Shown here: positions 42,256 through 53,590 of the stretch, piece by piece
Layout: the number at the start of each line of letters is the position of its first letter
How positions within the stretch are numbered: the stretch's first letter is position 1
From: Phaeoceros laevis
Taxonomy: Eukaryota > Anthocerotophyta > Anthocerotopsida > Notothyladales
Length of the DNA stretch: 54,231 bases
Direction: 5' to 3'
Assembly (NCBI GenBank): GCA_049999765.1
Contig: JBNGIQ010009366.1
Location: 289,467 to 343,697 of the forward strand
Position numbers and translations under genes: made by a program
The notes under the pieces: generated by a model
Databases searched by the model: none
What the model saw: the letters and a program-made list of their open reading frames with translations, nothing else
What the model was told of the DNA's origin: nothing

Positions 42256-42291
42256 TTCACTACCTGCCTGGCTAAGGAGGCAGGTAGTGAA
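42256..42291. repeat. Perfect 14-bp inverted repeat (hairpin)
   Basis: TTCACTACCTGCCT, an 8-base loop, then AGGCAGGTAGTGAA. The arms are perfectly complementary. The site lies about 0.8 kb downstream of the PPR4 DYW relic and 0.8 kb upstream of the LEA gene. Function unknown. Confidence 0.8.
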
Positions 42292-42754
42292 GGTTTCACA
42301 CGCACGTGTTTGCTTTGGAAAGCTCACAAATTCAATGCGAAGCGGGCAAACGACCGCAGGGAAGGAGGCATGCCATGGTTCTTTTCCTTTGAGCGTCTCA
42401 GTGGCTCGAGGGGTAAAGGCACTAGAGTGCAATTCATTCATTCATCCATGTTGTGAGCCTATCCTTTGAGCCAATTTTATACTATTCAAATGGTAATGCA
42501 CTAATGATTGCATTGGCTAAAGCGTAGTGAATTGGAATGGGGTTGAAATGGATTCAGTCCTACCCAAAGACCCGTTTGAAGTTGTAACAACGTGTCAGTC
42601 CTAGCCAACGATCCATATACCGCAACAGGTGTCTGAAGCCGGTTCCCCTTGAACACCAAAAGATTAGTAAACTCTTTCTTTACAAGCATCCATAATCCTG
42701 GCAGGTGGAACGTAGCAGCGAATAAATGTAGCCTGCCAGCGCAACCAGGTCACC

Positions 42755-42806
42755 CACGTGGCGGCGCTCCTACTTAAACGTGTCGGGCCCAGGCAGGGCG
42801 ACGTGG
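42755..42806 (+). promoter_or_regulatory. ABRE/G-box motifs upstream of LEA gene
   Basis: CACGTGGC at 42755-42762 is a canonical abscisic-acid response element overlapping a G-box. ACGTGG at 42801-42806 gives a second ACGT core 45 bp further on. They lie about 305-355 bp before the LEA start codon. Paired ABREs are typical of ABA- and desiccation-induced LEA promoters, so regulation by bZIP factors (ABI5/AREB) is inferred. Confidence 0.6.
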
Positions 42807-43110
42807 ACTCCTCCTCCCTCCCGATGCATGTCACCTGCAGGCTCGGCACACTCGCCTCCTGTCAATCTAGGACGCGATCGCTCTGGTACAGATTGGGAGT
42901 CGTCGCCAGCGCTTTTAGAAGGCAGCAGCGGCTGGGGGATCCTGGGACACAATCTTGCGCCATGATCACCTTCAAGTTGAGCAGCCAAGAATCGTATAGA
43001 CACTAGACCACCTTCGGAGGTAGCTAAGCTAGCTTTCAAGCACGAGAGAGCCCCCTCGCGGCTGGTCACGACTGGGAGCCCCGAGCACACCGATAGACAG
43101 TCACAGACAG

Positions 43111-46037
43111 ATGAAGAAGGCTGCGGCATTGTCTCTGTTGCTGACTGCTCTGGCAGCAAGCATCTTCCTGTCCCCTCTGTACGTGCGCTCTGCCTGGGTC
43201 GGCAGCGACGACAAGGATGCCGCGGCGTCGTCGTCGGTGCTGAAGAATGTGCAGGATGCAACCTACGGCGCTTACCAGAGCGCGTCCGACTACGCCGGCC
43301 GCACCGGGGAAAGCATTCGCCAGGCCGGCGCCAATGTGGCCGACCGTTTGTCGAGCATGGTCGGCGGCCAGGAGCAGGTCGGTTGCGACGACGACCTCGA
43401 TCAGAGGTCGTTGCTGGACAGAGCCGCGGACGCTGTGAGCTGGCGCTCCAAGCCGGTCGAGGAGGAGAGGAAGGACGGCACCGTTCTGGGTGGCGCCACT
43501 CCGGAGGAGGTGAGCAGCTGGGAGAAGGCCAGGGCGAAGATGCAGGAGGCCCGGCACGCTGCCACCGAAGCCGCCAGCCACGTTAAGGAAGCATTGTTCC
43601 ACAGGTCCAGCAAGAGCGCGCAGAAGGTGCAACAGACCACAGGTGAGCTGAACATCCGTTCATTCAATGCAGCGCAATCTGTCTGTCTGTCTAAGCTCGG
43701 ATCGGCCCAACATTTACCGATCCATGGTACGTGTTGGCTTTGCAGGCAGCTATGCGGGAAAGGCCTCGGAGGCCGGGCAGCAGGTGCGGGAGGGAGCGAA
43801 GTCGACCTACTCCGCCGCGCAAGACCAGGCGGGCGCGGCCAAGGACACGCTGGGCAGCACGGTGGAGAGGGTCATGGAGACTCTGGCTTCGGTCAAGGAC
43901 ACGGCCGGGGAGAAGCTGCAAGACACCGCGCAGGCCACCTACTCCACGCTGCAGGACACGGCGGGGAAGGCCCGGGACACCGTGGGAAGCACATTCTCTT
44001 CAGCTCAGGAGGCGGCCGCCCGCGGCGCCAGAACCGCCTACGACGCCGGCGCTAGCTCGGCGGGTTCCGCCTACGAGAGCGTCGGCGGCGCGTACAGCAC
44101 TGCCTCCGACGTCGGCTCGTCCGCCTACCAGGCCGCCCGGGAGAAGGCCGGGGCGGCGTTCGATGCGGCGTCGGAGAAGGCAGGGTCCGCCTACGACGCG
44201 ATGTTCATTGCCATCGAGATGCTCGCTGGGAGCATCAAGTCCGCCCCCGGAAGAACGGCGGAGTACGCGGGTTCCGCGACCGACAGACTCGGTAACAATC
44301 AATCGGTTTTGTTGAACATCCTTTCTTCTCATCTCATCACTTTGGTTGGAAATGTTGTCCACTTTGTTGGCTCATTCGGCAGGTTTGTGTTTCGTGCCTA
44401 GGTTCTGCGACGCAATCTGCCCGTGAAGCAAGCACCGGCACATACGAGGATGTTGTGGAGCAGCTTCCTGAAGCAGGGCAGGTGAAGAACGCGTCTTCGG
44501 AGGCGGCCGGTGCTGCCAGGGGGAAGGCAGCTGAGACAGCCGGTGCTGCCCGGGACAAGGCAGGCGAGACGGCCGGCGCAGCTGGAGGCTATATCAAGGA
44601 GAAAGTTGGCGATCCCAGGGAACTTTCAGACAGCACCAGGGACGCTGTGAGGCGGCAGGTTCCGGAACCGGGGCATGTGAAGAAGGATGTCTCTGATGCG
44701 GCGGGTGCAGCCAAGGATAGGGCAGCGGAGACGGCTGGCGCCGCTGGAGAGTACATCAGGCAGAAGGTCGGGGGGTCATTAGGGCAGGAGAAGCATCCTC
44801 AAGGAGCCCGAGGCTGCATCGGGGACTTCCGGAAGGACCTCATACCGGCCGATGGCACAACTGACGATGCTGATGAGTTTTACGCCAGGATCAGCCCTAA
44901 AGACAACGAGAATGGCACTGGTGGGACGTCACAAAGGCAGGAGGAGCCTTCTCATCGGCATGGGAAGCCTTCTCAAGGAGCTCGGGGCTACACCGGCGCC
45001 TCTCCGAAGAATCTCATACCGTCCGATGGTATCACGGACGAAACTGAGGAGTTTTACGCTTGGATCAGGGGCAAGAAGGCCTTAGAAGAGCGACAATGCG
45101 ACTGCAGATGCGAGAAGGAGCATGCGCCGGGCTCAGCTCGGGACGTGGCGGGCGTTCTAGGCAGCAAGGTTAGGGATGTGGGGCAGAAGGTGAAGGATCA
45201 AACTGTCGGAAGCGGGTCAGAGGAAGATGGCGGGCAGCAGGAGACCACACCGTTGAGTGGGCCTCAGGGCGCGGGATACTTGGATAGCGTTGGACCCATT
45301 GCTGCAGCAGCTGGCGCTACTGGGATGACCTCCAAAGTTGGAGATACATCGCAACAGGAAAAAGGAGCAAGAACTGAGGAGGTGGCGGCAAAGGGTGGAG
45401 GAGTGTTCACATCCCTGGGTCGCCTCTTGCACCTCGCATCTTTCGCCTTCAGTTTTGGCACGTCTGTGTGGATGACCTTCCTGTCCGGCCAGGTGTTGTC
45501 CAAAGTCGTCTCCAGGCAGCAGTTTGGGCAAGTTCAGAGCCGCTTGTTCCCTGCTTACCTGAAATCGGCAGCTGTAGGGCAAGGACTGACATTTCTGTTG
45601 CACTGGATCCGGCATCCCTGGTTGTCGTCGAGTGTTTCTGAGAGGCTGCAGTTCATCAACCTGTCCTTCAGCCTGGCAGCAAACATAATCAACACCTTCT
45701 ACCTGGAGCCGCAAGTTTCCAGGGTATGTATACATGCGGATTGTTGGTGGTTCTGGACTGGGCTGGAACTGCTGAGGTTTCGTTGACTTCTGTGTTCTGT
45801 GTAATTACTTTGTGGTGTTGTGCTGTGAAACAGGTCATGTTTGAAAGGTTGAGGTTGGAAAAGGAAGAAGGTGGTGAAGATGGGAAGACAGCCGTAAATG
45901 GTAGCTACAAGACTCGGGTTGCGGAGTTGGCCAGGCACTTCAACATCTTGCATGGATACTCTTCTCTTGTGAATCTTTTGAGCTTGGTTGGGCAAACCTG
46001 GCACTTGTGGTATCTATCCAGGCGCCTTGTAATCTAG
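43111..46037 (+). CDS. LEA-repeat / DUF4149 (TMEM205-like) fusion protein
   Basis: Four exons (43111-43642, 43746-44291, 44402-45723, 45834-46037) give 867 aa. An N-terminal hydrophobic leader (MKKAAALSLLLTALAASIFL) is followed by a long Ala/Lys/Glu-rich region with LEA_4-like helical repeats (AQATYSTLQDTAGKARDTVG, KAAETAGAARDKAGETAGAA). A duplicated unit around KDLIPADGTTDDADEFYARI and KNLIPSDGITDETEEFYAWI follows. Residues 693-867 form a DUF4149/TMEM205-like membrane domain with about four helices (LLHLASFAFSFGTSVWMTFL, LQFINLSFSLAANIINTFY). The same LEA plus DUF4149 fusion is known in Arabidopsis (At1g72100-like proteins). A desiccation-related membrane protein of the secretory pathway is inferred; ABRE motifs upstream agree. 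Confidence 0.88.
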
Positions 46038-46674
46038 ACTTTTCGTTCGATTGTGGTATCGTTACTTGTTATCGATATTAGCCTGCCTGTTGCTTTTATC
46101 ACCATCTTGCAGCAGTCGGATAGTTTTCTTTTAGATTTTGTTGCACCTTGGAAGAAACTACCTTGAATTGCAGATATAACCACACTACAAATGTACAGTT
46201 TGCTGAAACTATTTTCAGCTGCGTAGCGATGTGACTAATTCTGCATTTCAACCGTCACTTGTAAACCACTTCAATTGAGTTGTGATGCTTATTCTTCGAA
46301 ACAATTGTGCACAAACTAGTTACGAACTTACGGGAAGAAACAGCACCAAGAGATGCAACCCATGTGAGAGGACACCACGCAAACAACCACATACAGCGAA
46401 CGCAGAATGTGCAACTTCTCGTTTGTGACCAACTTCCAAAGGCAGCAGCCCCTCATTCCTGAATTCTAGAACAGCATTCTACCAGCCCACCTGACTCATC
46501 TTATCCGCTAGGAACAATTGCCTTTTCACAGATCTTGACACGTCCTTTCCCCCATCTGCCGCCTGGAACCTCTCAAACATGTCCACAGCTACGATGCGGC
46601 AAATGGGGATCTTTTCTCGTATGGTACAAATGTTATAAAGAGAGCTGGCAAACAGCAGCACAAAGCGGAAAGAG
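46038..46674. other. Convergent 3' intergenic region
   Basis: About 640 AT-rich bp between the LEA/DUF4149 gene (+) and the nitroreductase (-). Both 3' UTRs are expected here. No gene seen. Confidence 0.4.
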
Positions 46675-48699
46675 TTAAGCGTCTACCGAAGGGCCTGGAT
46701 AGGCTGGCAAGCTCATGATGCGAGTGTCCACCACCGGGATGCCGATTGTGAAGTGATACAGACTTTGAAACTGCCGGCTCTTGATGCCCAGCAACTCGTG
46801 AACAGCATCATCAAAGTAGCAACCTATGCCAGTGGCAGAAATGCCCACAGCGTGAGCCTCGAGGTACAAGATCTGGCCCAGGAGTCCAGACTCCCAGAAC
46901 AGGCGGGGGTACATCCACGCCCCCATCTCCTTCAACACGGGTTCAAACCGGGCGAGCATCCCCAGGCTGAAGCAGCTGTCTCCAGCAATCTCCTGGTGGC
47001 AGGACACTCGTGCGGCAAGCATCTTGCAATCCCCTAGCAGGAGGCTGTACAAGGGGAGGTCCTTGGGGCATTCCTCTGGCTTCTCCCACTCGAACTCGGG
47101 TCTGAATTCCTTCTTCAGAGCCTCCTTCTGCTTGGCATTCCTGACCAGAATGTAGACACCCGGCGGCAGTCTCACCACCCTGTGCACGAAGATCACCATG
47201 TGAACCTCCGGGTCCCATGGCAGAGGTCCGAAGGGCACCTGCCGTGGCCCGTCCACAGCTCCGCCGGGCGCTGGCATGGCCTTGCGCAAAACCTCGTAGA
47301 ACACGTCCCGCTGCATGCCGTACTGCCCGTCCATGTCCACTGCACTGCGCCGCTTCCTCACCACCTCCCGCAACGTGAAGGGTTCGTAGACAGAGCTGTT
47401 GAGGTCGATTGCAGAAGTGCCGGCGGCATCAGATTCATCTTCCCGACTGCTGGACGCACCGTCTTTCTGGTCTGTGATCTTTTCCGTGGCTGCTGCCGTT
47501 CTGTAGATGATCCCCCACCTCACATGCTCCCTGCTGAGAGCATTCGGCACTCCTTGGAACTGCACATGACTCATCCTGTCCGCCACCGCAGCAGCCACAG
47601 CCTTCTCCGGAAGAACAGGGACTCCATCGGCCGACACCGATTCCTCCTGGCCAGCGCGGGGAGAGACCACGAGAAGACAATCCGGATGCTCCTGCTCCAG
47701 CTCCGGGAACCTCCCCTTCACATGCCCGTCGCTCTGCACTGGTTTCATATCCGGCAATCCTAGCAGTTTCTTCAGCTGAGGAGGCTCCCAGTCGTCCAGC
47801 AGCTTGGATTTCCATCCCAGCCCCTCCGCAGCCACCTCCACGGCCCCGATTGCGTGCCCCACGTCGTGGTTGCAGTACCTGAAAGCCCGCTCTCCATACT
47901 TCCATGCCTCCCGCCAAAATATGGAGGTGAAGGCAACAAACAAGGTCCCAGGAGCACGGCCCTGTGCCATGATCCGCCATACCTCCTGCGGCAGCCGAGC
48001 TCGGATCTCCAAAGCATGTTCCTTAGGAGCGTAGTGTGCCACGAAGGGCTCATCACACACACCCTGCACCGGCCCGGAGACGACGTAGCCCTCTGTAGGG
48101 TGCAAATTCCCGCTGCTGGGATTCACTCTCAGAGACCACACAGATGCACCGGCCTTCTTCCAGGCTGACAGCGCCAAGCTATCATACAGCAATTGCGACA
48201 GTGTGCGCTTGGAGAGCGGCTTGCTCTGCACCTTTCCGGGCACAAAGGCATCTGGATATGGCGGGTCTGCGATGCCCAAGGGATCCGGAGACAGGTGCTC
48301 CAGCGGCACCACCTCCGCTCCCTGGTATCGCCGAAACGGATTGGGCTGGTTGCGCCAGTCCAGCCCTCCTGGCCCCTGAGCGTACCTGTTGAAGGCGTGC
48401 TTGGTCCGGTCGTGGTATGTCATCGCCGCGGCCAGAGCCGTGGCTTCATCTGCGGCTGACTGCGCTGGGCCTGCTGCGCCGTGGAAGGCCATAGCCGAGG
48501 TGTGGCTAGGGCAGCAGGTCTGGACGGGCAGCAGGCAGAGATTGGAGGAAGCAGAGGCCAGCGAAAGCATGCACACAGAGGGGATGCAGAGGTGGAACAG
48601 ACACCAGGGTTGATATTGCAGCCTCAGCGATAGGGCGGGAGGAGATTGCAGCCTGCGGAGGACGCCATAGCCCGCGACCTGCATGGATGCTCCACCCAT
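46675..48699 (-). CDS. SagB-type nitroreductase-fold protein, two tandem domains
   Basis: An intronless gene of 674 aa. Residues 1-~80 include hydrophobic and Ser-rich stretches that could be a targeting sequence; an alternative start is Met70 (MAFHGAAG). The first nitroreductase-like domain (~90-330) has HDRTKHAFNRYAQGPGGLDW, LALSAWKKAG and NPSSGNLHPTEG (193-204), characteristic of SagB-type oxidoreductases. After a low-complexity linker, the second (~425-670) has FTLREVVRKRRSAVDMDG, whose Arg residues suit FMN phosphate binding, and FWESGLLGQILYLEAHAVGI. SagB enzymes use FMN to oxidise azoline rings in bacterial peptide maturation. The plant homologues' substrate is unknown to me. It lacks introns, unlike most neighbours. 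Confidence 0.78.
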   Translation of the reverse strand: MGGASMQVAGYGVLRRLQSPPALSLRLQYQPWCLFHLCIPSVCMLSLASASSNLCLLPVQTCCPSHTSAMAFHGAAGPAQSAADEATALAAAMTYHDRTKHAFNRYAQGPGGLDWRNQPNPFRRYQGAEVVPLEHLSPDPLGIADPPYPDAFVPGKVQSKPLSKRTLSQLLYDSLALSAWKKAGASVWSLRVNPSSGNLHPTEGYVVSGPVQGVCDEPFVAHYAPKEHALEIRARLPQEVWRIMAQGRAPGTLFVAFTSIFWREAWKYGERAFRYCNHDVGHAIGAVEVAAEGLGWKSKLLDDWEPPQLKKLLGLPDMKPVQSDGHVKGRFPELEQEHPDCLLVVSPRAGQEESVSADGVPVLPEKAVAAAVADRMSHVQFQGVPNALSREHVRWGIIYRTAAATEKITDQKDGASSSREDESDAAGTSAIDLNSSVYEPFTLREVVRKRRSAVDMDGQYGMQRDVFYEVLRKAMPAPGGAVDGPRQVPFGPLPWDPEVHMVIFVHRVVRLPPGVYILVRNAKQKEALKKEFRPEFEWEKPEECPKDLPLYSLLLGDCKMLAARVSCHQEIAGDSCFSLGMLARFEPVLKEMGAWMYPRLFWESGLLGQILYLEAHAVGISATGIGCYFDDAVHELLGIKSRQFQSLYHFTIGIPVVDTRIMSLPAYPGPSVDA

Positions 48700-49063
48700 G
48701 AGCCGCGGTGTTCATGTGCGGCACTAGAACCATCGCCCGCCCGGCATTGTTCTTGGGCCGGCGGGTCTTGGCCTACAGTGTTGCAATTCCTGGAAGGTTG
48801 CCCTGCTGGAAAAACCCACTGCGAGACGTTTCTGCTTTCCTTGACACGTGTAGCCGTTGGATCAGCAATGCCAGTGCTCTCGTTCCCTGTTGGTCATCAA
48901 CCACTTCTAGATGATGATTCGACTTACACTTCACCCAGTTATGCTGGAGTGGTCTAATTCCGACCCTGCCTTCCCGACCAGGATAGCAATTGAAAGGACG
49001 TCTCACAAAAGGTGGTACATCTGACCAACACAGTTGGTGCTGTGTGAAAACCAGTCTCTACCG
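48700..49063. other. Intergenic, nitroreductase promoter
   Basis: 364 bp between the start of the nitroreductase (-) and the end of the Smr gene (-). It must hold the promoter of the former and the 3' UTR of the latter. No gene seen. Confidence 0.4.
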
Positions 49064-52000
49064 CTAAGATGCAAGCTTTTCCGAATCAACATTCCGCATG
49101 TCAATCACAAGGCAACCTGAATTTTCATCCTTCCAAACGATACCCTTCTTCTCCAGGTAGCGCAGGACCTGCACGAAGCACAGAGCTATCCTTACTGAGA
49201 CCAGGCCCTCAGGATCTCAACCTCAAAGTGGGCAAGCTTCCAAAACCCGGAGACTAGTACTTACTGCAGGCCTGATCTTTGCATGTCCGTTCCCGTGTCC
49301 GGTTATAACGGTAAGAGTATGCACAGCTGCCACGCAGGGTGTTAGATACCACACTTGAGCATCACAAAGGCTTTAAAGCAGGAGGCAAGTACTCACATGC
49401 CAGCGGTGCAAGCGACTTCAGGTGCAACTTAAGCAACGCCATGGCCTCCTTTACATGCTGAGCATGTAGGTCTATGGTGATGTTGTTCACCAAGTGCTTG
49501 TTCCTGAACAAAGCAATGCATCGTTACTGTCATGTTATTACGAAGAAACGACTCCAGATGTGTACAAAGGCTCCAGTCCGACAAGCTTACTTCACACTGA
49601 ACAAGTGACTGCTAGCGTTGTCACTTGCTTCCCGTGCAAGTTTCTGATGGTCTTTTCCCTGAAACATAAACCAGGCATTTTTAGAATTATGCGCATGGCA
49701 AGGACAAAAATACGAAGGCACTAGATTCCAAACTGCACACACTGACAACCAATGAACTTGCCTAGCAAAGCAAGTGTCCCTTGCCACGCCCTACCTGTGC
49801 CGAAAGTATGCCAGCATAAGCACGTTCTCCCCTTCCGTAGGCATAGGCAGCCTGATCAGGAATTGCTGCGGCCAGTCAAGCTCACTGCCGGACACCTGAT
49901 AGGGCACATTGAATAGACAATGGACAAACTACAGAGATGGCAAACCTGTGTGAAGCACTCGTTCATTCTTTGCCAGTGCTGGGTGGCAACCTTTCTGCTA
50001 GCTTGATATTCACCATAGCCCTCTTCATCCTCTGACGTACATGAAAACGAAGATTCAGCAAAGGTTGTTCCACATCAACAGCCGTGGTGACGAATCCCCT
50101 GTCTGAAGCACACCTATTCTGCGTGTAGACTTGTCTCTGGGGGACTTCTGCTTCAGAAGCTGCCAGCTGTCACTGGTACTGGCGCTGGTGATTATTGAGA
50201 CCGGAGATTTGGGTGGAGATGATTCCTCTTCTTTTGGCTTGAACAAAGTGTGCATAACCGCTGTCGTGACACTGGCAGCTGCCAGCTTCACTTCCTCAGC
50301 TGGGGCCAAACCCCCTTCCAAAAGGAAATCCACGGTTTTGCTACACAGGACAAGCAAATGCCTCACATCTTTGGTTATCCTAGGGTCACAGGCGTTAAAA
50401 AAATGCCAGATGTATTAGCGCTGAAACATGGTGGTGAGAAAAGAAACCTGGGAGAGAAATCATTTGCTTGCAACACCTCAAACAATATGTCAGCATCGAC
50501 GGCAGGAAAGGTTCCTCGTAGCCATGACAGAAGAACCTGCAACAATACAGGGATATGCATCGTGACTCTCTAAAGCGTGGACTTACTGCCTGTGAGCTCG
50601 TACCAGGGGGAGCTGTAAAAGAAAATACCCTCAGGCTAGAATGCCCTTCTGCTTGCTGGGGACTAGTTACAGCAGCGCGGAGTGATGGCCCACTTGGACT
50701 GCTTGCAAAATCTTCCTGACAATCTGCTTGCAGCAGGGCATCGGCTGCAAGTTCAAGATCTCCTTCAGTCTCCTGTTCCAGTCAAAACATGTGGAAATCA
50801 CCAGATGCAAGAGCACAAGACAACCTGAACCCTTTTCTTGTATAGTACTGAGTGCACTTGAACTTATCCCGTGCATTAAGGTATATACCTGATAAGCCTT
50901 CACGATTTTGTCGGGGTCTAGATTTGAAAACGCACTCAACAGTGCCTGCAAAGGCTCTGCTGTTGACTCAAATGCCGGCTGCGGCTTTGGTGACTTGGTG
51001 TCATTCGGAGAGTCACAAGCGCAAGAGCTTGAAACCATATTCAGCAGGGTCTCTAACGCCTGCTTGGTGACAAAAACAAATTACAATGCGGTGTAAGCAG
51101 GCAAGAACCATGGAACATTGTTAGAAGTATAAAACAACAAGCACTGCCATGACGACCATGGTATAAAATGGGCTCCGGGGATCTAAAAAGACTGAACAAA
51201 ACCTTTGCACTTAGAGCATACCTTCGTTACGTCACCCTCATATTGACCTGAGAAGAAGACACAGCCCGTTACTTCTTACCTCCACAGGTAAACGACATAG
51301 CTCGCCTAAATGGGAAAGCGTGAGCTTGCACTATCTGTTGAAAGACTTATCTAGGTTATGATGTCCGCAAAACCCAAACCCCCGATGCCAGACTTACCCA
51401 AAACCTCTCTCACGATGTCCACACCAAGATTCGATTCTTCCGGCAGCATCTCAAACAGAAAGTCCTCCACGGCCTTCTTCTGCAATGCATCTTTGGGTCG
51501 AAGGTCCTGCTCGTGGTCATCAACGACCTTGTTCTTGAGTTTCTTCTTGGACTTTCTCTTCCTCAAATTCTCTGGACAGCAATTTCGGTCAACGGTGGAC
51601 AGCGTGCCGCCTTCCCCTCTGAAACCTCCGCCCTTTCCATTCTGGCCGCAGACTGTCATATTGCTACCCTCCAGCACAACTGCATTCTTCCCTCTCACGC
51701 TGGAAACCGTTCCAGACACAATTGAGAATTTGCCCCGACCACTCTCTCGCGGCTGCTGATTACCCAGAGCAAAGGTAGATTTATCGAGTCTTGGTGGACG
51801 CTTATGCTCCACCTTACTGGGTTCCTCGAAGCTGGTCTCCACGACGGGGAACTCTGTTCTTGGGACAAGAGCAGCCGACGACCAGGACTGCTGCGTCGCA
51901 CATAAATAGGACTGACTAGCATTTTTCTGCCCTGCATCGTCAGCCAAAGGCACTACCCTCCCCTGCTTGCGGACTTTCTCAGCCACTTTTCCGGCAGCTG

Positions 52001-52235
52001 CACCCGCCCCATCAGCACTTCCAACAGCGAGCTCCACGGAGACGGTCGCGGACACTGGCCTTGTAGCCAACGTCCTTCGGCCGCGTTTGCAATCCTCGCT
52101 CTCGGAACAGGACGCAGTGGACGTGTGGCCTGAGTCCGATGTCACAGCAAATTCCTCTCCCTCTCCGCCTCCTCCTCCGGCGCCCCCCTCCTCAATGGAA
52201 TTCAAGACATCAAGTTCGCGCCAACTTTCCTCCAT
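49064..52235 (-). CDS. CUE-like / DUF1771 / Smr domain protein (SDE5-related)
   Basis: Twelve exons on the minus strand (51398-52235, 51222-51247, 50889-51059, 50587-50772, 50448-50536, 50114-50379, 49946-50031, 49795-49851, 49591-49658, 49397-49503, 49265-49326, 49064-49168) give 686 aa with all phases closing. A disordered N-terminus with a basic patch (RKRKSKKKLKNK) is followed by CUE/UBA-like helical units (VDIVREVLGQYEGDVTKALE; LDPDKIVKAYQETEGDLELA; FPAVDADILFEVLQAN), DUF1771 (~531-595, EYQASRKVATQHWQRMNECF to GKDHQKLAREAS) and a C-terminal Smr domain (~600-686, NITIDLHAQHVKEAM, LTVITGHGNGHAK, VLRYLEKKGIVWKDENSG). Closest remembered relatives are Arabidopsis SDE5, which acts in trans-acting siRNA production, and At5g58720. 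The role here is uncertain. Exon 2 is only 26 bp. Confidence 0.85.
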
Positions 52236-53500
52236 TTCCGCATGTCTACACGCCCTAGCTCGACAGAGGATGCATCCGTGAAGCGGCTGCTATAGGAGGT
52301 GGCCCCCCAGCAAGCGAAGGAGGTGCCGCCATTATCAATATCCAAGACGAGCTGCGGCGCGTCGGCCTGCTTCTCATCTTCCCCTGGCTGTGTCGGCTGA
52401 GGGGAGCAGCAGTTGGAGGAGACGGTGGTGTGAGCTGGTCCTGGTTGAACGGTTGAACCAAAGCGAAGATAGTGTCTCGAGAATCGAGGAGTGACGACGA
52501 AAAGGAAGAGGTTTGGAATGAGAAAGGAGCAGCATCTTCGGTGAAGCAGCGCGCCTGGAGGCGTGGCTGGCCCTCCTTAACAAAGCGGCTTGGTTAAGGA
52601 AACCGGCGGCCAGAGCAGCGGCCAGAGTTAATACGCAAAGCTTTTCGCCGGCGGCTGGAACTTCCGCTGACAAAATCCGCTGACAAAGTGGTCTACAGCA
52701 AATATATGGGCGGCGGTCCGGCGGAAAGGTGACCCGACGGTCCCGACCCTCCCATAAAAGATTAAACAATTAGTTTCGAACAATCGAAAATTTTAATTAG
52801 TAACTACTGGTCTACTACCTTCGGCTGGCGGCTGGACAGTGGCTGTACAATGCATGCACAAGCACAAGCATCCCGGTAAAAGTAAGTGGGTCCAAGTATC
52901 TCCAACAAAAGTGATAAGGTCCCTTATATAGTTCACATTCACAACCTTCATGAATTTTCTCGGCAGGATGGACATAATTGGATAGTTATGGTAAGGCAAG
53001 TGAGATGATGTATTTGTTTGCATCCGTATAGTTGTGGTAACTGGCCGCTATCTGGAACATTCATCATTGTCCCTGGATGCAAGAAATGGATGACTCAATG
53101 TGGCTAGATGCAAGAACTGGATGTCAGAGTTCACAAATTGCGAATCCTCGCGACTGATGCGAAAGCATTTCAAGAATAAGCAATCAAGATGAGAAATCTG
53201 GTGAAGCTCTAGTCTGAAACAACGGTCACACCCCGACATGGAACACTACTCAAGGTTTGTGCACGTAGGGCAGGAATATGTGAGGCAAACATGAAGGATA
53301 TTATGCCAAGAGCATAATGATGCTCACAGCAAGATTCCGACTCAGAAGCCATACCCTTGGGCCCTCTACAGTACAGAGATCCTTTTGTCAGAAGGGCTTC
53401 TATCTTAAGTGACCTTTCAGATGTAAAAATTTCTCCCATCAAAATTTCTACAAACGTAAAAGTGTGGTCTGTATGTAAGCACAACAATTTTTCTGCAATA

Positions 53501-53590
53501 ATTATGTCCAAGGCAACTAAGATTATGTCCATAGCAAACAAGATTATGTCTAGGGCAATCAAGATTACGTCCAGGGCAATCGAGATAATG
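53501..53590 (+). repeat. 21-bp tandem repeat, four copies
   Basis: Four imperfect copies of a unit like ATTATGTCCAGGGCAATCAAG start at 53501, 53522, 53543 and 53564, followed by a partial copy. The unit length of 21 keeps frame, but no gene context supports coding. Confidence 0.85.

Noticed and set aside
49851-49880. Alternative acceptor giving AAIPDQ before AAYAYGRG in the DUF1771 exon
   Set aside because: Its phase does not fit the preceding exon, and the CAG at 49854-49852 gives phase 0 and the family-typical FTQAAYAYGRG.
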